Source: an uncultured SAR86 cluster bacterium (GTDB lineage Bacteria; Pseudomonadota; Gammaproteobacteria; Magnimaribacterales; TMED112). From it: a stretch of 64,000 nucleotides of DNA. Within the stretch, counting starts at the first letter, position 1; every line of letters starts with the position of its first letter. Positions 36,873 through 45,943 of this stretch are shown in pieces. A program made the translations under genes and the position numbers. Location of the stretch: NCBI GenBank assembly GCA_902535365.1, contig CACATF010000001.1, positions 256,077 to 320,076 of the forward strand, written 5' to 3'. A model generated the notes under the pieces. That model did no database searches. It saw only the letters and a program-made list of their open reading frames with translations, and was not told the DNA's origin.

Positions 36873-37671
36873 AATATCTTGCTTTCTAATTGCCTATTTG
36901 TTGTCAGGATGTTCAATAATTCCAGGCATGGGAATGCCCGGAGAATATTCTTTTTCGGAAGGCCGAATATTTGAAACACAAACAGGAAAATACATAAATG
37001 TTGAAAAGGTTGATTTTGAGAAAATCAAAACATTGAACAATCGGAAAATACAAAAGCAATATACTGTGTCTCCTGGCGATGTTATAACAGTCGTAATTTG
37101 GGGTCAGCAAGAATTTTTCTCAATGCAAAGCTATTACAATTCAAACAACCCTATGAATTCTCGAACAATAGATGCAGATGGGACAATATTTTTCCCGTTT
37201 GTTGGAATTATAAATGTAGAGGGCTTCACAGTCAGTGAAGTTCGAGATGTTATAACATCAAAACTTTCTGAAAATTTTATAGATCCACAGGTTGATGTAA
37301 CTGTTACTAAATATAATAAGAATAGGAATATTTATCTTGTTGGAGAGTTTGTTCAACCAAAAACCATGACTATCGGCATAGAAGAAATAACACTTGCAGA
37401 TGCAATTGCAGATGCAAAAGGGCTAAGAGAAACGACTGCAAGATCTGATAAAGTATTTATCATACGTCTTAAGGATCCTAGTGAACCTAAGATTTATGAA
37501 ATAGATCTTAGCAAAGGTGATAAAATGATACTTGCCAGTGAGTTTTTTCTAGAGCCTAAAGATATAATTTATGTAGGCCCAGCAGATGTCACAAAATGGA
37601 ATCGAGTAATAAGTCAATTCTTTCCATTTGCCTCATTCTTAAATCAGGTTGAGCAGATTGGAACAAATTAA
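36859..37671 (+). CDS. wza: Outer-membrane polysaccharide export lipoprotein, Wza type
   Basis: A 270-residue lipoprotein that forms the outer-membrane exit pore. The start ATG 36859 gives a signal peptide ending in the lipobox LSGC (Cys near residue 18). A longer start at 36835 would add residues before the signal. The polysaccharide export domain is seen in YTVSPGDVITVVIWGQ and the SLBB domain in RNIYLVGEFVQPKTM. The end, ADVTKWNRVISQFFPFASFL, could be the amphipathic helix that lines the pore. E. coli Wza has 379 residues, so one SLBB-like repeat appears to be missing. Confidence 0.88.
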   Translation: MKLTKISCFLIAYLLSGCSIIPGMGMPGEYSFSEGRIFETQTGKYINVEKVDFEKIKTLNNRKIQKQYTVSPGDVITVVIWGQQEFFSMQSYYNSNNPMNSRTIDADGTIFFPFVGIINVEGFTVSEVRDVITSKLSENFIDPQVDVTVTKYNKNRNIYLVGEFVQPKTMTIGIEEITLADAIADAKGLRETTARSDKVFIIRLKDPSEPKIYEIDLSKGDKMILASEFFLEPKDIIYVGPADVTKWNRVISQFFPFASFLNQVEQIGTN

Positions 37672-38101
37672 ATCAGTACTATTTGTTTGCATTGGTAATC
37701 ATTGTCGTAGTCCTGTAGCTCAACATCTTTTAATGAGCTTGAACAATAACATTAATGTTAGTTCTGCAGGGATAAGCCCTTTATTTTCAAATGATATGCA
37801 TCCTTTATCAAGAGAATTTCTTGACTCTAAAAATATAAATCATGCAGTACATCATCCTAGGAAATTTGATGTTAGTGATTTTGATAAATTTAATTACATT
37901 ATTGTGCTTGACGATATAATTGGTGCGCAGCTTTTAAGAAAATATAGTCAGCATTCATCAAAAATATTTAAAATAAATCACTTTACACCCTCGATTTATA
38001 CTCCTGACCCTTTTAAATTAAGTGAGATAAAATATAATCAAATTATGTGTAATATTGATACATTAGTGAGTAATTGGAATAATTTTTTAGTAGGGAAGTG
38101 A
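37649..38101 (+). CDS. wzb: Low-molecular-weight protein tyrosine phosphatase, Wzb type
   Basis: Removes phosphate from the tyrosine tail of Wzc. The catalytic loop is VCIGNHCRSP (Cys-x5-Arg, about residues 14-23), and the general-acid Asp is in YTPDPF near the C-terminus. The length of 150 residues fits the family. It starts at TTG (37649 or 37658), overlapping the wza stop. The three genes wzc-wza-wzb form the phosphorylation-controlled export unit. Confidence 0.92.
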   Translation: MSRLEQIKSVLFVCIGNHCRSPVAQHLLMSLNNNINVSSAGISPLFSNDMHPLSREFLDSKNINHAVHHPRKFDVSDFDKFNYIIVLDDIIGAQLLRKYSQHSSKIFKINHFTPSIYTPDPFKLSEIKYNQIMCNIDTLVSNWNNFLVGK

Positions 38102-38102
38102 A

Positions 38103-39347
38103 GTGAATATTGGAGTTGTTGGATTAGGTTATGTAGGCATTGTGTCTTTAGCTTGTTTGTCAAAAATGGGGTTTAAGGTAACAGGAATTGATACTGATCA
38201 AAAAAAAGTTGATGCATTGAAAAATGGATGCTCGTATATTTATGAACCAGGGGTAGATAAGCTAATTAAAGATGGATTAAAAAAGGGCAAAATTTTTTCA
38301 TCAAATAAAATTAATAGTTCGATAAATGATTTAGATTTATTCTTAGTTTGTGTTGGCACGCCAAGCAAAGCAGATGGCTCCCATGATTACTCTTACATTG
38401 AAAATGTAACAAAAGAAATTGCAATTTGCTCCAAAAAACTCAAACATAAAAAAGTTACAGTTGCGTTTCGATCAACATTTCAACCAGGTACGATTGATAA
38501 AGTAATATTGCCAATTCTTGATAAGTATAAGGCCACAAATGTTGATGTTGTTTATAATCCAGAATTTTTAAGGGAATCCACTGCGATTGATGATTTTTTT
38601 ATGCCCTCCAGGATTGTTGTAGGAACATCTGATGGTTCAGCATCAAAACATATGAATCAAATATATAAATCATTTGATGCAAAAATATTTCTTACAAAAT
38701 TCAAGGAAGCAGAAATAACTAAACTTATTGATAACACTTGGCATGCGCTTAAAGTTTCATTTATGAATGAAATTGCTCGAATCTCAGAAACCAATGAAAT
38801 TAATATATCCAAGATATATGATATTTTTGTTGCAGATAATATTTTGAATATTTCAAAACATTATTTGAGGCCTGGAGGTCCGTTTGGGGGCTCTTGTTTG
38901 CCAAAAGATCTCAGGGCATTAGAGTCTCTTTCAAAGCTTCATAAATTAAATAACCCAATTATAGAAAACATATCTTTATCAAATGCCAACCATCAGGAAT
39001 ATTTAGTGAATAAAATTTTACATAGAACTGGTAAAAATAAAAAAATACTTTTTTGCGGTGTTACGTTCAAAAGAAATACTGATGATCTCAGAGAAAGCCC
39101 ATGGTTATCAATTGCTAACGTTCTAAAAGAACAAAATTTAGACTTTGATATTTATGATTCATATTATTCATCGAATAAAACCAACAAAGAAAAAAATACT
39201 TTTCTCGGTCCAATAAGTGAGAATATCGTATCTATTAATGATGTAAGAAACTCAAAATATGATCTTTACATAAATGCAAACAACTCAATTGTTGATCTGG
39301 GCTTAAAATCAACAAATACTGTATTAGATCTTAATAGATTAGATTAA
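38103..39347 (+). CDS. Nucleotide-sugar 6-dehydrogenase (UDP-glucose or GDP-mannose)
   Basis: A full-length, 414-residue NAD-dependent dehydrogenase oxidising a nucleotide sugar to its uronic acid. It has the NAD motif VVGLGYVGIVSLACLSKMG, the substrate motif VVYNPEFLRESTAIDDF, and the catalytic Cys in RPGGPFGGSCLPKDLRAL. The last motif resembles GDP-mannose dehydrogenase AlgD as much as UDP-glucose dehydrogenase, so the substrate is left open. The start is GTG 38103. The C-terminal nucleotide-binding domain absent from the 27002 gene is present here (CGVTFKRNTDDLRESP). Confidence 0.88.
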   Translation: MNIGVVGLGYVGIVSLACLSKMGFKVTGIDTDQKKVDALKNGCSYIYEPGVDKLIKDGLKKGKIFSSNKINSSINDLDLFLVCVGTPSKADGSHDYSYIENVTKEIAICSKKLKHKKVTVAFRSTFQPGTIDKVILPILDKYKATNVDVVYNPEFLRESTAIDDFFMPSRIVVGTSDGSASKHMNQIYKSFDAKIFLTKFKEAEITKLIDNTWHALKVSFMNEIARISETNEINISKIYDIFVADNILNISKHYLRPGGPFGGSCLPKDLRALESLSKLHKLNNPIIENISLSNANHQEYLVNKILHRTGKNKKILFCGVTFKRNTDDLRESPWLSIANVLKEQNLDFDIYDSYYSSNKTNKEKNTFLGPISENIVSINDVRNSKYDLYINANNSIVDLGLKSTNTVLDLNRLD

Positions 39348-39351
39348 TTTG

Positions 39352-40548
39352 ATGGCATCTCTAAACAAAAAAAAAGTTCTTATCATAGTTGAGAATTTGC
39401 CAGTACCTTTTGATAGGCGTGTTTGGCTAGAGGCAAATACATTAAAAAAAAATGGAGCGTCTGTTTGTGTTATTTGTCCAAAAAAACCTGGATATGAAAA
39501 ATCATACGAGGAAATTAATGGAATTAAAGTTTATAGACATAGTCTTCGAGAAGCATCATCTAAATTAGGATATTTCTTTGAATACTCTCAAGCGCTACTG
39601 AATCAGTTTTTTCTATCTTGGAAAATTTTCTTTAAGCATGGATTTCACATCATTCATGCTTGCAATCCTCCAGACCTAATTTTTCTTGTGGCTATCCCAT
39701 TTAAACTCTTTGGAGTGAAATTTATATTCGATCACCATGACATAAATCCAGAATTATATTTTGCTAAGTTTGGGAAACAAGGCGTTTTTTGGCATTTATT
39801 AATCTTTTTTGAAAAGATGTCTTTCCTTTTTTCCGATATAGTAATTTCCACAAACGAAAGTTATAAAGAGATAGCTATAACTAGAGGGAGAAAAAATGAC
39901 AAATCTGTCTTTGTTGTCAGATCTGGTCCTGATGTTAACAAGCTAATATATAGTTATAATGAAAAGCATAAGAATAAAAAGGCATACCTGGTTTCATACG
40001 TAGGGGTAATGGGTGAGCAGGAAGGAATTGACTTATTGCTTCAATCAATACAATTTATAATTACCACTAAGAAAAGAACGGATATCCATTTTAAGATTAT
40101 TGGAGGTGGGCCTGCATATCAAAGCCTAGTGAAAACTGCTAGAGATATGAATCTTACTGAGCATGTTGAATTTACAGGCCGTGTTTCTGATGAAGAATTA
40201 TTTGAGACATTAAATTCCTCAGATGTATGTGTTAATCCTGATAAGCCTAATGAGATGAATGATAAATCTACTATGAACAAAATTTTAGAGTATATGGCCT
40301 TTTCAAAACCAATCGTTCAGTATGATCTATTGGAGGGCAGAAGATCAGCAAGTTCGAGCTCTTTGTATGCTATAAATGGTGATACAGAAGATTTTGGAGC
40401 AAAGATATTGCAACTATTAGATAATAGAGAACTCCGTATATCAATGGGTAAAATAGGTAAAGAAAGGTTATATAATGAACTTTCTTGGGAACATCAGGAA
40501 GACTCACTATTAGCAGCTTACAAAGCAGCTTTAAAAAATTATTTATGA
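39352..40548 (+). CDS. Glycosyltransferase family 4 protein
   Basis: A 398-residue GT-B enzyme. The start is taken at ATG 39352 instead of the TTG one codon before. The N-terminal domain carries VENLPVPFDRRVWLEANTL, typical of WbuB/ExoE-like GT4 proteins, and FDHHDINPELYFAKFG. The C-terminal domain has the donor-binding region SYVGVMGEQEGIDLLLQSI and KILEYMAFSKPIV. It adds one sugar to the lipid-linked repeat unit. The sugar cannot be predicted. It overlaps the flippase gene by 4 bases. Confidence 0.85.
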   Translation: MASLNKKKVLIIVENLPVPFDRRVWLEANTLKKNGASVCVICPKKPGYEKSYEEINGIKVYRHSLREASSKLGYFFEYSQALLNQFFLSWKIFFKHGFHIIHACNPPDLIFLVAIPFKLFGVKFIFDHHDINPELYFAKFGKQGVFWHLLIFFEKMSFLFSDIVISTNESYKEIAITRGRKNDKSVFVVRSGPDVNKLIYSYNEKHKNKKAYLVSYVGVMGEQEGIDLLLQSIQFIITTKKRTDIHFKIIGGGPAYQSLVKTARDMNLTEHVEFTGRVSDEELFETLNSSDVCVNPDKPNEMNDKSTMNKILEYMAFSKPIVQYDLLEGRRSASSSSLYAINGDTEDFGAKILQLLDNRELRISMGKIGKERLYNELSWEHQEDSLLAAYKAALKNYL

Positions 40549-41762
40549 ATATAGCTAATTCAGCAATTAGCTTAACATTGGCAAAAATTATTGGCATTGG
40601 GTGTCAATTCATCTCAATATCTATAATCACTAAAAATTTATCTTTAGATAATGTAGGAACCTTCCTCCTTTTCTTAACATTCACTTTATTAGCAAGGTTT
40701 TTATCAAGTTTTGGGTTTGATCAAATATTAATTCGGGAAATATCTAGAGAAAAAGAAAACAAAAAATCCTTTGGCAATACCTTTATTGTTTCACTAATAT
40801 TCAATTGTTTGATTTCATCAATAATCTATTTGATTTATATAAATTTCTTCGATTTTAGCCTTCAAATAAATAACTTATTAATATTTTTGAGTTTTATTAT
40901 GCAAGGAATTTTTGGCTCTTGTATTGGTTTGATAAGAGGGTTTGGAAAAAATCTAAAGGCACAAATTCCTGAAGGGTTGTTAATGCATTTATTTTTTCTG
41001 GTTTTAATAATTATTCATAGCAACATAGAAATAATCAGTCTAAAAACATTATTTTTAAATTATTTTTTATCCTCAACAGTTGTATTTTTAGTTTATTTTT
41101 CTTTGATAAAAGATATGAGGTTGAATTTTAAAGGTTCGCTAAAAAAAGATTTTGTAAAGTATTTTAAATCAGCAGGGCAAATTATTATTATACTTGCATC
41201 CACCTATGCAATTATAAAAAGCCCAACACTAATAGCAGCAATTTTTTTAGATATTCAAGAGGTCGCTTTAATAGACATCGCGTTAAAAGTAGCAAGTATC
41301 CCAATTATTCTAATTTCTAGCATTGGAGCAACTTATGCTGGTGTCTTTTCGAATTTAAAGGGAATGGGTTTTAAATCTAATTTTAATGCCTTGTCTCAGG
41401 CGGTTCTTTTAGGATTTATTCCATCATTGATATGGACAATCTGCTTAGTTTTTTTTGGAAAAGACATTATTAAAATTCTTTTTGGTGATCTATATCTAGA
41501 GGCGTATCCTAGTTTGATAATTTTATCTATATCATATTTATTAATATCGATAGGATCTGTATCAAGTGTTATGTTAATTCATCAAGATAACGAATCAATC
41601 CTTTTAAAATTGAGTACTTTTTCAATTCTGGTGTTATCATTTTCAGCGGCATTGTTAGACCTCAATTTAATTAAAATATCTTTGATATTTATGATTAGCA
41701 TCATAATCAGAGATATTGGCAGTTTACTTTATGCCATGAATATACATTTGAGAGCTTCATGA
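40545..41762 (+). CDS. wzx: Polysaccharide flippase, Wzx type
   Basis: A 405-residue membrane protein with about 12 helices, belonging to the MATE-like polysaccharide transporter family. The start is set at ATG 40545, which overlaps the glycosyltransferase stop (ATGA). The longer frame from 40485 reads glycosyltransferase sequence. The N-terminus, SLTLAKIIGIGCQFISISIITKNLSLDNVGTFLL, is the usual first repeat. It flips the undecaprenyl-linked repeat unit across the inner membrane for the polymerase encoded next. Confidence 0.85.
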   Translation: MNIANSAISLTLAKIIGIGCQFISISIITKNLSLDNVGTFLLFLTFTLLARFLSSFGFDQILIREISREKENKKSFGNTFIVSLIFNCLISSIIYLIYINFFDFSLQINNLLIFLSFIMQGIFGSCIGLIRGFGKNLKAQIPEGLLMHLFFLVLIIIHSNIEIISLKTLFLNYFLSSTVVFLVYFSLIKDMRLNFKGSLKKDFVKYFKSAGQIIIILASTYAIIKSPTLIAAIFLDIQEVALIDIALKVASIPIILISSIGATYAGVFSNLKGMGFKSNFNALSQAVLLGFIPSLIWTICLVFFGKDIIKILFGDLYLEAYPSLIILSISYLLISIGSVSSVMLIHQDNESILLKLSTFSILVLSFSAALLDLNLIKISLIFMISIIIRDIGSLLYAMNIHLRAS

Positions 41763-43018
41763 TTAAAAGTTTTGATTTAAAAAATATTCTCTTTACTTAC
41801 TTTTTAGGCATATTTATTTTTGGGGCATTAAATAAAATCTTCACAGCACAAAACTCAAGTTATTTTGATGAAATTTTTATTCTTATTGTGGTCCCTTTTG
41901 CCCTCTATTTTTTAATACGTAATATTTTTAATTTTAAACTAGCAATAATATTCCTAATACTTCATATAGCAGTGTATTTAATTTCATCCTTGCAAACTAT
42001 TTACGATGGTAGAATTACCGCTCAACTTACATTATTAAGCCTTTTCCTTGAGTTTAAATACTTCTTATTATTTCTCTTTTTAGCCCTCTCAATCCAAAAA
42101 AGTAAAATCTCTTTTGAATCACTTCATAAGGCATTAAGTAATTTATTTATTTATATAACAATCCTAAATGCTCCATTTGTTTTTTTTGATATCCTGATTA
42201 GCGATTATTCAATTTTAGGATTTCCATTGCAGTCAAATAACTTCTTAAACATTAATGCTGCACAGGGGCTTTTTGTGCATAAGTTCTATCTCGCTTTATG
42301 TTCTGTACTTTCAGCAATATTTTGCTGCATAAATTATCTAGTAACAAATTCAAAAAAATATCTCACTCTTTTCCTTCTTAGTTTATTAATTCTCTTTTTG
42401 TCATATAGTCTCAAAGAGCTAGCAATCGGGCTCTTTTGCCTCGCATTAATTATTTATCAAAAACTAAGGAATCATAGAATCTTTTCATTAATCATTTTTG
42501 TAGCTACTATTTTAATAATACCTTTAGGCTTAATATTTTTTTTAGGAGAAAGATCATATTACTTTACTGATATTACAGTTCGTGGTCTCTTTTATTCTTC
42601 ATCAGTTGATATTGCAAATAACTATTTTCCTTTTGGAGCTGGGACAGGAAAATTTGGAAGCACAGTAGCATCTGATTATGCATACAGTGAGCTATATTTC
42701 CAGTATGGGATTGCATATATATATGGAGGAACAACAACCTATGGACAATATTTGACTGATGTTGGATATGCAAAGTATCTCGGTGAATCAGGCTGGATTG
42801 GCATTGCTTTTTTATTGTTTGCATTTATAACTCCAATTTTTTCAGCATATGAAAAGTCTCACCTGTTTTCATTGAAGTTTCTTACAATATTGCTTCTTGG
42901 GCTCCTTATTATTACCAATAATTTTGCTTCAACTATTCAGAACTCTGATTTTGGTTCCATGCTCGTTGCATTATACTTCGCAATATATAGCTCCACATTC
43001 CAACCTCATGAAAAATAA
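41759..43018 (+). CDS. O-antigen/EPS polymerase-like membrane protein, Wzy type
   Basis: A 419-residue protein with about ten membrane helices. Near residues 265-335 it has a large, likely periplasmic loop, with GAGTGKFGSTVA followed by GESGWIGIAFLLFAF. This arrangement is seen in Wzy polymerases and WaaL-type ligases. Location next to Wzx favours polymerase. Sequence conservation in this family is very low, so this is a fold- and context-based call. It overlaps the next gene by 11 bases. Confidence 0.72.
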   Translation: MIKSFDLKNILFTYFLGIFIFGALNKIFTAQNSSYFDEIFILIVVPFALYFLIRNIFNFKLAIIFLILHIAVYLISSLQTIYDGRITAQLTLLSLFLEFKYFLLFLFLALSIQKSKISFESLHKALSNLFIYITILNAPFVFFDILISDYSILGFPLQSNNFLNINAAQGLFVHKFYLALCSVLSAIFCCINYLVTNSKKYLTLFLLSLLILFLSYSLKELAIGLFCLALIIYQKLRNHRIFSLIIFVATILIIPLGLIFFLGERSYYFTDITVRGLFYSSSVDIANNYFPFGAGTGKFGSTVASDYAYSELYFQYGIAYIYGGTTTYGQYLTDVGYAKYLGESGWIGIAFLLFAFITPIFSAYEKSHLFSLKFLTILLLGLLIITNNFASTIQNSDFGSMLVALYFAIYSSTFQPHEK

Positions 43019-44087
43019 TAGTAGAAGTAGCCTCATATTTATTGGTCCTATAGCATTAAAGGGTAAAGCAGCTCTTGGTGGTTTCGAGAGTGCTAATCGG
43101 AATATGATTGATTTTTTAGAAAGAAATAATATCGAAGTCAAAGAAAAAAGGTATCCTGATGCAAGAAGCAATATTCTTAAAAAATTAAGCCAATATTTGC
43201 TTAGGTACCTTAATATCTATATAAGTTGCATCCTGATGAGAAAGAAGGATATCTTGTGCGCAACTCCTATGAATAGAAGATTTATTTTTTTGGAATTGAT
43301 TTATTTCATAATTGCAAAATTTAAGAAAAATAAAATAATTATAATAATGAAAGGTGGTAGACAGATTGATGATTACAATAGGTTTAGCTCAATTTACAAA
43401 TTACTTTATAGGTTTATCATAAGGTCTGCCAACTTAGTTTTTTATGAAATAAAAGATTATTCATATTTTGAAAAATACAAAAGTAATGGTGCAAAATTTA
43501 TCTACCTTCCAAATTGTTCAGAGCACATACACCATAAAAACAATAAACAAAGCCATTCCTTCTTATACGTGGGCTTGATAAATGAAGACAAAGGTTGCCT
43601 TCATGCAATAAATACCTTCAAAAAAATAAAGAATTCATTAATAAATGCTGAATTAAATTTTGTTGGAAGATGCAGTAGAGGTATGCAAGAAAAAATAAAT
43701 CAAAATAAACATCTTGATATAAATTATCTTGGAGAAAAAAGTGTGCATGAGCTTAAAGATATTTATGCAAAACATCAGTTCTTTATTTTTTTATCAAAGT
43801 ACTATGGAGAAGGCCAGTCAGTAGCTCTTACTGAATCACTAAACTATGGCTGCATACCAATTGTAACAATCCATAGAGGAAATGCTGATGTTATAGGAGA
43901 ATATGGAATTGCATTTGAGGATAGAGATAATTTTGAACAAAATTCAAAACAAATAATAAATTATATAAAGACTAGTAATTTACATGAACAAAAAGAATAT
44001 TACATTAACCATTTTAAAAAAAATTACTCTAATGATTTCGTATTAAAAAGATTCTTGGATGGCTATAAAATATTAGTTAAAGATTGA
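43008..44087 (+). CDS. Glycosyltransferase (GT4-like)
   Basis: A 359-residue GT-B glycosyltransferase starting at ATG 43008. The longer frame from 42897 is a shadow of the polymerase gene. The N-terminus IFIGPIALKGKAALGGFESANRNM looks like a GT4 acceptor domain. The C-terminal domain has FLYVGLINEDKG and the E-x7-E motif in EGQSVALTESLNYGCIP. The sugar donor is unknown. It is the second glycosyltransferase of the cluster, so the repeat unit may be small, perhaps three sugars including the first one. Confidence 0.82.
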   Translation: MKNNSRSSLIFIGPIALKGKAALGGFESANRNMIDFLERNNIEVKEKRYPDARSNILKKLSQYLLRYLNIYISCILMRKKDILCATPMNRRFIFLELIYFIIAKFKKNKIIIIMKGGRQIDDYNRFSSIYKLLYRFIIRSANLVFYEIKDYSYFEKYKSNGAKFIYLPNCSEHIHHKNNKQSHSFLYVGLINEDKGCLHAINTFKKIKNSLINAELNFVGRCSRGMQEKINQNKHLDINYLGEKSVHELKDIYAKHQFFIFLSKYYGEGQSVALTESLNYGCIPIVTIHRGNADVIGEYGIAFEDRDNFEQNSKQIINYIKTSNLHEQKEYYINHFKKNYSNDFVLKRFLDGYKILVKD

Positions 44088-44096
44088 GATAATGTG

Positions 44097-45893
44097 ATGA
44101 AAAAAGTTCTTTGGTATTTATACAGAATAAGATCCATGTCTTTTTTTGAAATAATTCACAGATTCAAAGAAATTGCTTTTAGGCAGTTATTTAAATCGAA
44201 CTTCATGAGAAAGAATCTTTCATCTTCTTTTGTGTTCATTAATAATGCGAAATTTAGGGATTTATTTGTTTCACTCCCATTAGAAAAAAAAAATAAATTA
44301 ATAGAACGGGCTGAGGGAATTATAGAGGGTAAATTTGATTTTCTTGGCATTGATATTGATTTAAACAGTTATGAAAGCTTAGAAGTAAATGATTTGTGGT
44401 TCTATGATTTTATCCATAATAAAAAACACACTCATCAGACGGCAACTAATAAGATAAATTATAAAAATAGAGATGACATATGTGATATGAAGTTTATCTG
44501 GGAAGTGCATCGCCTTTATATTGTTCAAGATTTAAGTGTTGCCTATTTTCTAACAGGCAATGAAAAATTTTTAAAAAATGCTACAACATATGTAAAAAGC
44601 TGGTTATCAAATAATAAAGTAAATTTTGGACCAGGATGGAATTCAGGCATTGAGATCTCAATCAGATCAGTTTCACTCCTCATTTTTTTATCATTATGTG
44701 AGAAAAAAATTGAAAAAAAACTTTTAACTAAAGTTTTTAACTGCTTAGAATATTCAAGATTATATCTTAACTTATTCCCCTCTCTTTTTTCTTCAGCTAA
44801 TAATCATTTAGTTGCTGAAATTGTCGGCAAGTTAGCAATTGAAAGCTTTACAGATTATGATCAGCTTAAAACAAAAAAACTGTTTTGTGATTTAGATAAT
44901 GAAATTTCTAAACAAATACTATGTGATGGTGTCCCAGCTGAACAATCGCCTACTTATGGAGCATTCACATTAGAGTTTTATTGGTTGGCTCATCACTTAT
45001 TCGGAAAAAATATATCTGTTAAGAACAATATAGTTAACTTCAAGAATTTTATTTTTAACATTCGGCAAGGAAGTAAAACAGCATCAATTGGAGATGATGA
45101 TGAGGGATATGTTCTTTCTTTTAACAGGTCAACAGATTATGCTGCTGAAATTTGTAATTTATTCAGTACGGAAACGAAAAAATCATCCATAAAGACTTTT
45201 GAGGAAGGGGGTTATTCTGTAGTTCATAATCAAGGTTGGGATATCATTTTTGATCATGGACCACTTGGTTACTTGTCAATTTGTGCTCATGGTCATTCTG
45301 ATGCTCTTTCACTACTAATGAGTTATAACCATAAAAATGTACTCATTGATGCGGGGACATATCTTTACCATGGTGGCGGGAATATTCGTAATAAATATAG
45401 AAGTACCGCAATGCATAATACCTTAAATATAAATAATGAAAGTCAAAGCACAATATCAGGACATTTTAATTGGAGTAAAAAAGCAAAATCGTTTTTAGTA
45501 GCGTCTAAAGCTATGGAAGATGATTGGTTTTTTGTTGCTCAGCAAAATGGCTATAAAAAGAAATTTAAAGTTACCCATGAAAGAAAGCTGAGCATGCAAA
45601 ATAACTCTATTTTCGTTGAAGATAGGTTTCTGGAGGATATTGATGTAACAAGCAATATTAATTGGTTATTATCACCGGAAGTTATTATTGAAAAGCATAC
45701 AGACTTTCTTATCCTCATTATTGAGGGAGGTCAGAAAATAAAGGTAGAATTTCCAAATTCTGGAACAATAAATATCAATAAAACTTATTTCTCACCATCC
45801 TTCAATAAACAAGTCTCCACCACTCAAATTTCATGGACAGGACAGGTAGGATCCACATATATTTCTACAAAATTCACTCCTATATATGAATAA
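44097..45893 (+). CDS. Heparinase II/III and alginate-lyase-like protein
   Basis: A 598-residue protein with an alpha/alpha toroid N-terminal half (MKFIWEVHRL, NSGIEISIRSVSLL, NNHLVAEIVGKLAIE) and a heparinase II/III C-terminal half (CAHGHSDALSLLMSYNHK, VLIDAGTYLYHGGG, RSTAMHNTLNIN). Such genes are common in Wzy-type clusters of polymers containing uronic acids, where they may trim or modify the polymer. No signal peptide is obvious, which is odd for a lyase acting outside the cytoplasm. The start is ATG 44097, one codon after a possible GTG. Confidence 0.82.
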   Translation: MKKVLWYLYRIRSMSFFEIIHRFKEIAFRQLFKSNFMRKNLSSSFVFINNAKFRDLFVSLPLEKKNKLIERAEGIIEGKFDFLGIDIDLNSYESLEVNDLWFYDFIHNKKHTHQTATNKINYKNRDDICDMKFIWEVHRLYIVQDLSVAYFLTGNEKFLKNATTYVKSWLSNNKVNFGPGWNSGIEISIRSVSLLIFLSLCEKKIEKKLLTKVFNCLEYSRLYLNLFPSLFSSANNHLVAEIVGKLAIESFTDYDQLKTKKLFCDLDNEISKQILCDGVPAEQSPTYGAFTLEFYWLAHHLFGKNISVKNNIVNFKNFIFNIRQGSKTASIGDDDEGYVLSFNRSTDYAAEICNLFSTETKKSSIKTFEEGGYSVVHNQGWDIIFDHGPLGYLSICAHGHSDALSLLMSYNHKNVLIDAGTYLYHGGGNIRNKYRSTAMHNTLNINNESQSTISGHFNWSKKAKSFLVASKAMEDDWFFVAQQNGYKKKFKVTHERKLSMQNNSIFVEDRFLEDIDVTSNINWLLSPEVIIEKHTDFLILIIEGGQKIKVEFPNSGTININKTYFSPSFNKQVSTTQISWTGQVGSTYISTKFTPIYE

Positions 45894-45930
45894 AAATTAC
45901 ACCTAAATAGTATTGAGATCAAAAGCGCTT

Positions 45931-45936
45931 TATAAT
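45931..45936 (+). promoter_or_regulatory. Consensus -10 box before the initiating sugar transferase
   Basis: A perfect TATAAT lies 7 bases before the GTG start at 45944, in the 50-base gap after the heparinase gene. No matching -35 at 16-18 bases is seen. TTGAGA is present but only 12 bases away. Confidence 0.4.
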
Positions 45937-45943
45937 TAAAGCT